Source: Rhizobium lentis
GTDB taxonomy: Bacteria > Pseudomonadota > Alphaproteobacteria > Rhizobiales > Rhizobiaceae
Length of the DNA stretch: 64,000 bases
NCBI RefSeq assembly: GCF_017352135.1
Contig: NZ_CP071457.1
Location: 124,001 to 188,000, forward strand
Reading direction: 5' to 3'
Shown: positions 9,430 to 16,885 of the stretch, piece by piece
Layout of the letters: every line of letters starts with the position of its first letter
Position numbering within the stretch: the first letter of the stretch is position 1
Notes under the pieces: model-generated
The model's input: only the letters and a program-made list of their open reading frames with translations
The model's database searches: none
Told to the model about the DNA's origin: nothing
Translations under genes and position numbers: made by a program

Positions 9430-9774
9430 TCAGCGGGGGCGTACTACGTTTGTAAGAAACTCCCTCACTCGATCGAGATCCAATTGCCTGACCGGAATCG
9501 CCTGGCGAGCTCCCAACATGCGCACCACGAACAGCTCCCCAGCCTCGGGAAACTCATCGTAACGCTCCTGCGCAATTTTCATTCCATCGTTCCCCGCAAC
9601 CCGTAGCCCATCCAGATGGGCCTCAAGCCGCTCGATAAGCCGAGCAAGCCGCTCCTCATCCATGTCGGGATTTTCGCCCGGATGGAGTAAGTGATAGTCG
9701 TAAACCGTCCATAAGAACGCGGCCATTTCGGCATGTTGGCGGACGATCTCGCGAAGGACGGGCGCGGCTGTCAT
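9430..9774 (-). CDS. Short protein resembling the N-terminal domain of TIGR02270-type T6SS-associated proteins
   Basis: 114 residues. The segments RQHAEMAAFLW and EAHLDGLRVAG resemble, from memory, the beginning of TIGR02270 family proteins. These are T6SS-linked and usually about 400 residues long, with HEAT-like repeats after this domain. Here the repeats are absent and the protein stops 8 bp from the convergent immunity gene. It starts on the last base of the DUF6484 stop region (1-bp overlap), so it is the third gene of the vgrG transcript. It could be a stand-alone adaptor or a remnant truncated when the toxin/immunity pair arrived. Confidence 0.6.
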   Translation of the reverse strand: MTAAPVLREIVRQHAEMAAFLWTVYDYHLLHPGENPDMDEERLARLIERLEAHLDGLRVAGNDGMKIAQERYDEFPEAGELFVVRMLGARQAIPVRQLDLDRVREFLTNVVRPR

Positions 9775-10199
9775 CAGTTGAGGTTCACCGATCCGCCGCG
9801 GACGCGATTGGCCGCGCTAGCGTGGCTCGTCACATAGGTGCCGCGGATGGTGATGTGTCCATCCTTTTCCATGATGATCGTCGCCTTGCCGCAACGAAGC
9901 TCGATCCGCTCCTCGGCGGTGATCTGCACGCGCTCGCCGTCACGAACGACGGTTGGCGTCGAAGACCTTCGTGTCGGATCGATGATGCGGCCGACGATCA
10001 GCGGTCGCGACGCATCTCCACCTTCGAAGAGCAGCGCAACTTCCGCCCCAACCATTGCGGAGGTAAGCTCGGCCAGGCTTCGCGCGCGTACGGCAATTTC
10101 CTCGGGATTGCCGGGAAAAACGACCAGTGGCACACCTGCATCGAAACCGAGCAGCAGCCCGATGACCACTCCCTCGATACGTTCCACTACATCGGACAT
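9774..10199 (-). CDS. DUF6484 domain-containing protein (T6SS-associated)
   Basis: 141-residue cytoplasmic protein matching the DUF6484 pattern: VVIGLLLGFDAGVPLVVFPGNP, then ALLFEGGDASRPLIVGRI, which resembles the OB-like gp5 region of VgrG. A C-terminal strand pair (GHITIRGTYVTSHAS) mirrors the end of VgrG. It starts 11 bp after the vgrG stop. Proteins of this family are found next to vgrG and are suspected to assist spike assembly or cargo loading, but nothing in the sequence gives a mechanism. Confidence 0.75.
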   Translation of the reverse strand: MSDVVERIEGVVIGLLLGFDAGVPLVVFPGNPEEIAVRARSLAELTSAMVGAEVALLFEGGDASRPLIVGRIIDPTRRSSTPTVVRDGERVQITAEERIELRCGKATIIMEKDGHITIRGTYVTSHASAANRVRGGSVNLN

Positions 10200-10210
10200 A
10201 TGATCCTACC

Positions 10211-12517
10211 TCAATTCTGATTGATCTTGCTGCCCTTCCATGTGACCTCTCCCGAAGCCTTGCCAGTGAACTTGCCCGAGGCGTTGATCGAAATATCTTT
10301 GCCTTCGATCGAAATCGTGCCGTCCTTTTTCATCACGATCATTGCCGACCCCGTTTTAATTGTAATGGCCTCGCCTGCCTCGATCACCAGCGTTTTGCCA
10401 ACGTTTGTGCCCCCATCCTCGCCGATTTCAACCAGACTGCTTTTTGCAACCTTCACAGATCTGGCGCCGCCAATCTCGGTTGAATCATCCTCTCCGACCG
10501 TGGCGCTTCGGGTTTTAGCGATGCTGCTCGTCTGCCCGCCGCCAATCGACACGCTCTGGTTCGATCCGATATTCCAGCTGTCGGAGGAGCCCACTTCGTG
10601 GCTCTGGCCGGCACCGACGCTGACGGAACGGGACGCGCCGATCGTGTTCGATTGCGTCGCGCCGACCGATCGTGTCTCCGGCCCGCCGACGGTATCGACG
10701 CGTGCCGCGCCAACCGTCACCGTCTGGACGATTGCGACAGTCTGGGTGTGACTGGCGCCGATTGTCTCCGTGGAGTTCGAGCCGATGCTGATTGTCTCGT
10801 TGGCCCCGACAGTGAGCGAGCGATTGGATCCCACCGTCTCGGTATCATTCGATCCGATATTGACCGTGCGGTCGACACCCACCTTGGTCGTCTTGTTGTT
10901 GCCGACATCCTCGTCCAGGTTCACGCCGACGGAGTGTTTGGCATTGTTGTCGATGCGATCCGACTGATCGTGTTGGACGAGCTTGCTGCGATCGTGCTTG
11001 ATCAGCAGGTTGTGGTCTTTCTGCGCCTGGAAGTAGACCTCCTCCGATCCGGCCTTGTCTTCGAAACGCAACTCGTTCCAGCCGCCCCCGCCAGGAGACG
11101 AATTCGTCTTCAACCCGGATTGGGTGGCATGTCCAGGCAGCTCGTAGGGCGGCATTTCCTTGCCGTTATAGACCCTGCCGGTGATGATAGGCCGGTCGGG
11201 ATCTCCCTCGAGAAAGTCGACGATCACTTCCTGACCGATACGGGGGATCTGAATAAACCCCCAGCCCGCGCCGCTCCAGGTCTGCGAGACACGCACGAAA
11301 CAGGAACTGTTCTGATCCTTCTTGCCGAGACGGTCCCAGTGGAACTGCACTTTCACGCGCGCATATTTGTCGGTGAAAATCTCCTCGCCCGCAGGGCCGA
11401 CCACGGTCGCAGTCTGCGGCCCGCGCATGATCGGACGGATCGTGTTGCGCGGCGGCCGATAACTGATGGAGGTCGGAGCCACCTGGAAGGTCGCCCGAAA
11501 GGTTTCTTCCTCGGCATAGGCTGCGGGCCGGTAACCCGGATCGAAGAGACGATAGTCGGCGTGCAGCACGACATATTCCGCGTTCTGGTCCTTGCGCGGG
11601 AAATTCTCGAGTTTGAAGGTGCAGCCGGAGGCGAGACCCCGCACAGTGCCGCCAGCGGCGATCCGTTGATGTGACGCCTGAATTTCCTCCCGCCGCAGGA
11701 CGGCAACCGCGTCGCCGCGACTGACCGTCAGATGGGCGCCGGGATGGCGGTAATGTTCGCCCTGTGCCTCCGCGTGAGAGAAGGGTTGCGCCGATTGCGC
11801 CATGAGGTCGGCGCCGGGCTTGGTGAAGTCGTAGTCTGTGTGGGCGAAGGTGCCGGGAAGGACGGAACTGGTCGCGACCCAGTCGGTCATGTATTCCTCA
11901 TCCCGGCGCACGGGATCGCCCTCGGCCCGGAACTTGACGCTGCCGTAGCCTGGTGCAGGCTTCAGCTTGTTCATGGCATCCGCAAGAACCAGAGTGTGTT
12001 CGCCCTCCTCATATTCGAAGAAATACATGATGCCTTCGTGCTCGAGCAGCCGCTGCACGAAGTCGAGGTCGGTCTCGTCATATTGCACGCAGTATTCACG
12101 AGCCTCGTAGGAACCCTGCAACCGCTTCTCGAATTTCGCTGCCTTGTACTTGGAAAAGATCTTCTCGACGATTTCGACGACGCTCATATTCTGGAAGATA
12201 CGGCAATCGGTGCTGTTGCCGAGCAGCCAAAGCCAAGGCCGCACCTCCGCCTCGTAGTAGGCAAACCTCTCCTCGATGCGCGTCAGGCGAAAATCGGTGA
12301 CCAGCCCGCTGAACCAGCGTTTCTTGTCTCCACTTTCTCCTTCTACCGACAGGGGTTTCCCGAGCAGCTTCAATGCGTCGACATTCTCGTCGGAACTGAT
12401 GAAGCCGACAGTGAAGGCAAAACACCGGCTGACCTCATCGCGGCCGATGAGATGCGTGAAGGTCAGCGCTTCGGATCCGAGCGGCGTCCGGACAGTTGTC
12501 TTGCGATCATCAGCCAT
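10211..12517 (-). CDS. vgrG: Type VI secretion spike protein VgrG (TssI)
   Basis: 768-residue trimeric spike protein that, with PAAR-like caps, punctures target cells. The gp27-like domain spans about residues 1-370 (start RTPLGSEALTFTHLIGRDEVSR). The gp5 OB-fold follows, with VRVSQTWSGAGWGFIQIPRIGQ and VDFLEGDPDRPIITGRVYN. The C-terminal 200 residues are a repetitive beta-helix of imperfect TVGxN/TIGSN units, ending with a strand similar to that of the DUF6484 protein. There is no obvious extra toxin domain, so it is a structural VgrG carrying cargo through the DUF4150 protein. It heads a three-gene minus-strand transcript that converges on the T6SS operon. Confidence 0.95.
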   Translation of the reverse strand: MADDRKTTVRTPLGSEALTFTHLIGRDEVSRCFAFTVGFISSDENVDALKLLGKPLSVEGESGDKKRWFSGLVTDFRLTRIEERFAYYEAEVRPWLWLLGNSTDCRIFQNMSVVEIVEKIFSKYKAAKFEKRLQGSYEAREYCVQYDETDLDFVQRLLEHEGIMYFFEYEEGEHTLVLADAMNKLKPAPGYGSVKFRAEGDPVRRDEEYMTDWVATSSVLPGTFAHTDYDFTKPGADLMAQSAQPFSHAEAQGEHYRHPGAHLTVSRGDAVAVLRREEIQASHQRIAAGGTVRGLASGCTFKLENFPRKDQNAEYVVLHADYRLFDPGYRPAAYAEEETFRATFQVAPTSISYRPPRNTIRPIMRGPQTATVVGPAGEEIFTDKYARVKVQFHWDRLGKKDQNSSCFVRVSQTWSGAGWGFIQIPRIGQEVIVDFLEGDPDRPIITGRVYNGKEMPPYELPGHATQSGLKTNSSPGGGGWNELRFEDKAGSEEVYFQAQKDHNLLIKHDRSKLVQHDQSDRIDNNAKHSVGVNLDEDVGNNKTTKVGVDRTVNIGSNDTETVGSNRSLTVGANETISIGSNSTETIGASHTQTVAIVQTVTVGAARVDTVGGPETRSVGATQSNTIGASRSVSVGAGQSHEVGSSDSWNIGSNQSVSIGGGQTSSIAKTRSATVGEDDSTEIGGARSVKVAKSSLVEIGEDGGTNVGKTLVIEAGEAITIKTGSAMIVMKKDGTISIEGKDISINASGKFTGKASGEVTWKGSKINQN

Positions 12518-12694
12518 GCGGAGAATGCCCCTGTCTCGTGACGCCGGCGATCCTGGTGGAGAAGCCTAACACAAAGGCCCCTCGCCTCGGAAGTGACATC
12601 GATAGTGCAATAATCCGATGCTTGTCGCCTGGCCTTCCGGTCGACCGCAGGAAGAGGATCGGTCTGGCCTGCACAATCGGGGCGCTGCGAAATG

Positions 12695-14971
12695 TCATAC
12701 GCGTGCGATCGATCCTCCGAGCGCTCGATCCGTCCTGACAGAGAATGCGAGCTCTTCGATCGCCAGTGCCGCTTCACGAGCCCCATTGGCAAAAACGATG
12801 CGGCTTGCTCGCTCGCGATGCTGGGCACGAAAATCCTCCGACAGAGCGCGTTCGATTGCCTCATGGGCTCGTTCAGCATCCACCGACCTCAAACATAGCC
12901 CCAATCCGGAGCTTTGCGCATAGGCTGCTCTTACAGCCTGCTCGTCCATCTCGGGCGCTTCATTCGGCACGAAGATTGCCGGGATGCCGCCATAAATACA
13001 TTCGTGGAAGCTGTTGTAGCCGGCATTCGTGATCATCAGGTCGACCGTGTTGAAATATCTGGCGATCGGATAGATCGCCTTCTGGAAGGTACCCCCCATA
13101 TGATCCTCTCGCTTCGGTGCGAGGGGATTGACCGCGTCGACGACCTGGACGCCATGCTTGAGCAGTCCGTCGATGATCGCCGGCCGCAGCCGGCTGACGT
13201 CGAAATTCCGTTCCGAGCCGAGCTGCACGACCGCGACAAGACCGGCAGGATCGACACCGAGAGCCGATGCAGCTTCTGCCCGCGAGAGCCTGTCGTCATT
13301 GTCAACAAGGAGGACCGGAGAAACGCCGATCACGCCAGCGCGCAATTGCGCGGTGATGCCGTGGTCTTCGTCCGCGGCGAACTCGCCCGGCTCGATCACC
13401 ATGTCGAACCGATGCTGCATCGACGGATCGAGGCTATGACGGGAAGCCCACATTCCGCGGCGGATCCAGACCCAGTTCAGATCGGGACGGGCGGCCAGCA
13501 CTTTCAGCAGGCCAGGATAGGGATGGTTGCTGTCGAAGACGACGCTGTTGATGGCAAACACCTCCACGGCGTTCAGCAATTCCTGTGCGAAGACCTCGTT
13601 CCAGCTATCGTCCGTCACACCAATCTTCGGGGCGGACGGTATGTAGTCGACCGGGTGCCCACGTGCTTCGATAATCGAAGACCCGGCCGACATTGTCAGG
13701 AAAACGGGCTCCATGTCAGGCGACATGCGCTCGGCGATTGCCATTAATCGCGTGATATGGCCAAGGCCTATACCGTTTGTCGCGACAAACAGGACGCGGC
13801 GCCGTCCCATCAGCGACCGTTGCGATCTTCGCGGCCCGGAACGGACCGTTGCGTGTCCGCTCGACCCGGAGAAAGCGTCAGCGCCAACCGCCTTGCCGAC
13901 CGTGGCAAGCGCGGCAGGCGAGCAAAGCCCGAGTTCGTCATAGATCGCACGCATTCTTTCCGGGTATCGGCTTTTCGAAAACTTCTTCTCGACCAATGTG
14001 CGCGCGGCTGCCGACTGAGCGCTGAAGGCCTCGGGAGAGGCGAGAAATCTCTCCACAACGCCGGTTGTTTCCTCAGGCCGGCAATAGACCGCACCCTCTT
14101 CGAACAGGTCACGAAACGATGGGTCCAGGATGGTCAGAAGCCCGCTCGCCATCGCTTCGGCAATGCCGATGCCGAACGCCTCAACCCATCGTCGGCTGTG
14201 AAAGAACACATAGAAATCAAGCTTGTTCAGAAACTGAGACACACCGCTGTTCGAATAGGGCGAGATGTTCCAGTTGGATCCAATCAAAGGCACGATTTGG
14301 TCTGGCACACCGCCCATGACCTTGATCTGGACATTGCCACGGTCGGGATAGGCCGCGCGCAATTCAGCCTCGGTATCCGGCCATTTCAGGAGATCGCGAC
14401 GTGAATGTCTGCCGATAACCGCACGTTCGCGCGGCGGCTGCGCGGTCCTGATTGGCCACTCGTCAAGGTCGATGAGGTTGAAAAGATCGTGACGCAAGAG
14501 CGCGGGCCTACCGGCGATGATGTCTTCGAACTGATTGCGCACCTTGGGGCCGACCGGTGCGAAGATGACGGGCGCCCCGAACATTCTCTCCAGATTTCGT
14601 TTCACCACGTCGATATTATATTGCGCATTGCCGGCTCCGTCGAAGGGCGGGTGCTGGACCGAAAGGAGGACGACCTTCGATCTGAGGCGAAGTGGCCGTG
14701 TCGGCATGTGCGCGAATGCCAGGGGATTATGCGCGAAAAGAATGTCGCACTCGACTGCCTCCTCGCCCGTCAGCCACGGCACCTCCTGACGCTCAAGAAC
14801 GTCGAGAAGACGTTCCTCGAACCGTCTGGAACGGATGTCGGAAACGCCGAGAAATGGAAGCAGAGCCGTCGAGAGGCCAAATTGCCGGGCGGACTGGATC
14901 TCGATCCGCACCGCCGATGAGGAGCCGCCATAAAATCGAGGATCGGCTGCATGGACAATATCAAAATGCAT
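12695..14971 (-). CDS. Double glycosyltransferase: GT4-like N-terminal half fused to MurG-like C-terminal half
   Basis: 758 residues in two parts. The first half (about 1-365) reads as a GT-B glycosyltransferase: VHAADPRFYGGSSSAV at the start, and FGIGIAEAMASGLLTI, the E-x7-E-like nucleotide-sugar site. A basic, low-complexity linker (about 365-390) leads to a second GT-B unit beginning RRVLFVATNGIGLGHITRLM and carrying TNAGYNSFHECIYGGIPAIFVP, as in MurG/UDP-GlcNAc transferases. Substrates cannot be told. It lies 64 bp after a small lipoprotein gene on the same strand. Two complete GT-B halves in one chain suggest a processive or two-step sugar addition. The ribosome site is weak, so the exact start is uncertain. 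Confidence 0.78.
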   Translation of the reverse strand: MHFDIVHAADPRFYGGSSSAVRIEIQSARQFGLSTALLPFLGVSDIRSRRFEERLLDVLERQEVPWLTGEEAVECDILFAHNPLAFAHMPTRPLRLRSKVVLLSVQHPPFDGAGNAQYNIDVVKRNLERMFGAPVIFAPVGPKVRNQFEDIIAGRPALLRHDLFNLIDLDEWPIRTAQPPRERAVIGRHSRRDLLKWPDTEAELRAAYPDRGNVQIKVMGGVPDQIVPLIGSNWNISPYSNSGVSQFLNKLDFYVFFHSRRWVEAFGIGIAEAMASGLLTILDPSFRDLFEEGAVYCRPEETTGVVERFLASPEAFSAQSAAARTLVEKKFSKSRYPERMRAIYDELGLCSPAALATVGKAVGADAFSGSSGHATVRSGPRRSQRSLMGRRRVLFVATNGIGLGHITRLMAIAERMSPDMEPVFLTMSAGSSIIEARGHPVDYIPSAPKIGVTDDSWNEVFAQELLNAVEVFAINSVVFDSNHPYPGLLKVLAARPDLNWVWIRRGMWASRHSLDPSMQHRFDMVIEPGEFAADEDHGITAQLRAGVIGVSPVLLVDNDDRLSRAEAASALGVDPAGLVAVVQLGSERNFDVSRLRPAIIDGLLKHGVQVVDAVNPLAPKREDHMGGTFQKAIYPIARYFNTVDLMITNAGYNSFHECIYGGIPAIFVPNEAPEMDEQAVRAAYAQSSGLGLCLRSVDAERAHEAIERALSEDFRAQHRERASRIVFANGAREAALAIEELAFSVRTDRALGGSIARV

Positions 14972-15035
14972 TCGAAAGCCAGATTGGGTCTATCAATGCT
15001 ATCACAGTCAATTCTAAGTTGTCAGGCCCGTTGCT

Positions 15036-15356
15036 TCAATAGGCGCTGCCGCTGCGGCCGAAAGCCGGGTTCCGTTCGGGACGGTCCAAATTCCTCACAG
15101 CAACGGGCTTTGGCTTGACCGACCGGGTGATCCTTGATGCCGCGACCGGGACATAGGAACTGTTCGGATAGCTGCTGATAAAATTGCGATAGGCTCGATC
15201 GGTGTTGCTTCGCCGTGCGTTGCGCCAAGCCACTTCTTCAGCGGCGGTCGGCGCATTTCGGTAACCGCTGATGATTGACGCCAGCGTCATATTCGAGCCT
15301 TGAGAGGTGCATGAGGCAAGTATCAGCGTTCCGAGGATAGAGATTTTGCGAAGCAT
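15036..15356 (-). CDS. Small hypothetical lipoprotein
   Basis: 106 residues with a lipoprotein signal peptide: MLRKISILGTLILASC, lipobox LASC with Cys16. The mature part is rich in Arg, Ser and Asn and has no recognised domain (SNMTLASIISGYRNAPTAAE). A good ribosome site (GGGGAGGG) precedes the ATG, and a promoter-like pair lies upstream in an A/T-rich gap. It probably sits in the periplasm attached to the inner or outer membrane. It is encoded between the PRTase-HAD and glycosyltransferase genes on the same strand. Function is unknown. Confidence 0.7.
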   Translation of the reverse strand: MLRKISILGTLILASCTSQGSNMTLASIISGYRNAPTAAEEVAWRNARRSNTDRAYRNFISSYPNSSYVPVAASRITRSVKPKPVAVRNLDRPERNPAFGRSGSAY

Positions 15357-15381
15357 ATATTGCCCTCCCCGCAGCTTATTT

Positions 15382-15411
15382 TAGTAAGCATTCACAAACG
15401 ACGAAAGTCAA
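15382..15411 (-). promoter_or_regulatory. Candidate sigma-70 promoter of the lipoprotein gene
   Basis: On the minus strand TTGACT (15411-15406) and TTACTA (15387-15382) are separated by 18 bp. They lie 26 bp upstream of the lipoprotein ATG, in a stretch noticeably A/T-richer than its surroundings. The 173-bp gap to the PRTase-HAD gene suggests that this gene and the glycosyltransferase can be transcribed separately. Confidence 0.35.
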
Positions 15412-15529
15412 TGCCCGCAAACTCAAACTCATTATTTTCGATTGTCCGATGCAGCTTTGAAGGACTTCTCTGGCCTTTCAAGCAACGAAGAGATGCGCGT
15501 TTCAACTTTGAAGGTTAGTCGGCAGCTGT

Positions 15530-16849
15530 CTAAGTGTGCCCACCTTTCCGGAGTGACAACTGTGCGGCGAGGAATTCCTCGAAGCTCAAGCCCAGCGTCA
15601 CCTCACGAGAAATCGCCCATTTTCGCAGCATAAGGTCGTAGCGCCTGCGCACATAGTCCTGATATTGGCCGGATGAAAGCGATGGAAGGTGGTGCACCTG
15701 CGGAATGAATTCGGCCGGGGTCTCTGCCCGGGACATGAGTTCCTGATGGAAATCGGAAAGAAGGATGATCGGATATTCGTTCTTGGCTGTGCAAATCTTG
15801 CGGATGGACTCAATGGCTTCGAGAAAGCCGTCTGGTCTTGGCCCCAGCCAGGTGACAAGAGTTCGAGATTTTGCGCGGTTGTGCGCGTCGGCAATCGTAT
15901 AGCGCAGCTCCTCGGGCATAGTCTGCTCTCGCCTGAAAAACGCGAAAGCGTCGAAAGGCATTCTCATATTGAACAAGCTGCGCAAAGGGGTGGTCGGTAA
16001 AACCATCTGGTGGGTCTCCGTGCAAAGGACTGGCTTGTTCGCTATCCTGGCAATCTCGTTCGCCTGCCTAAGATTACTCTCGACAAAGATCTCGGCATCA
16101 CACTGCCGATAGAAGGCGGCCTTGAACCTTGCATGGGTGCCTCGCCGCCGACGCTCCGACGCGCTCGGCAGATCGAGCATAATGAGCCTGCCGTAGTCGA
16201 TCGCGTTTGTACGGAGCCAGGTTTCAGTCAAGGATCGGTACTTTTCGAGCCGGCTGGTCACGAGATAGGCGATGAATCGCGTCGGTTTGTGAAGCGCCCG
16301 TGCATTTCTCAAGAAGGCTTCATAGGCCGGACCATCGTCATTTTCCGTATGGGTCGGGTCGAGGCAGAGCACCCCGTCAATGTCGATGCACGCCTTCGAT
16401 AACAGGCCATGATGCATGAAATTCCACTGGAACAGCCTTGGCTGTTCGACGACCTCGAATATGAAGTCGACACCCTCGACGCTGTTGCACAGACCATAGA
16501 CCGCAGCAAAGACAAATTCAGCGCGTCTTTCGCATGCCATCAACTTGGCTTTCGCTTCACGCATGGCGCCACCGGTATTGATGCTGTCGTCGAGGACAAG
16601 GACCTTTCGAACGTCCGATGCGCTTCTGAACGAAGCCGTATTCTTTGTCGCACCGAAGGAATAAACGCGGCCTTCGATGAAGCTGTCCAGATCGGTCATC
16701 GGCAGGTTGGCGACCAAGCCGAGCATGTTGGCGGCCAGCAGGCCGCTGCGTGGAATACCGACGACCAGATCGATCTCGCGAGGCAGCATGTGCAACCCGT
16801 TGACGATGGCTTTGTGAAGATCCGATATCGAGCGATACTGCAGCCCCAT
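15530..16849 (-). CDS. Phosphoribosyltransferase-HAD-like fusion protein
   Basis: 439 residues. The N-terminal domain is a type I phosphoribosyltransferase: VVGIPRSGLLAANML, then the PRPP-binding loop VLVLDDSINTGGAM (residues about 83-96). From about residue 152 a HAD-like segment begins with ACIDIDGVLCLDP (Asp156 and Asp158 as the nucleophile pair), followed by a Thr/Ser-rich strand (FIAYLVTSRLEKYR). The reaction cannot be assigned, because neither orotate nor purine specificity motifs are evident. The gene starts 36 bp after the caspase-like gene and is probably co-transcribed with it. PRTase-HAD fusions occur in surface-polysaccharide and nucleotide-modification clusters, so a link to the nearby glycosyltransferase is plausible. 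Confidence 0.72.
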   Translation of the reverse strand: MGLQYRSISDLHKAIVNGLHMLPREIDLVVGIPRSGLLAANMLGLVANLPMTDLDSFIEGRVYSFGATKNTASFRSASDVRKVLVLDDSINTGGAMREAKAKLMACERRAEFVFAAVYGLCNSVEGVDFIFEVVEQPRLFQWNFMHHGLLSKACIDIDGVLCLDPTHTENDDGPAYEAFLRNARALHKPTRFIAYLVTSRLEKYRSLTETWLRTNAIDYGRLIMLDLPSASERRRRGTHARFKAAFYRQCDAEIFVESNLRQANEIARIANKPVLCTETHQMVLPTTPLRSLFNMRMPFDAFAFFRREQTMPEELRYTIADAHNRAKSRTLVTWLGPRPDGFLEAIESIRKICTAKNEYPIILLSDFHQELMSRAETPAEFIPQVHHLPSLSSGQYQDYVRRRYDLMLRKWAISREVTLGLSFEEFLAAQLSLRKGGHT

Positions 16850-16885
16850 CCCGATGCGCCCCCCGTTCAGGTCAGCTCCGAACCG

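Noticed and set aside
10541..10951. Tandem repeats in vgrG as a possible CRISPR or DNA repeat array
   Set aside because: The periodicity is protein-level (imperfect TVGxN beta-helix units) in an intact reading frame, with no constant repeat or spacer structure.
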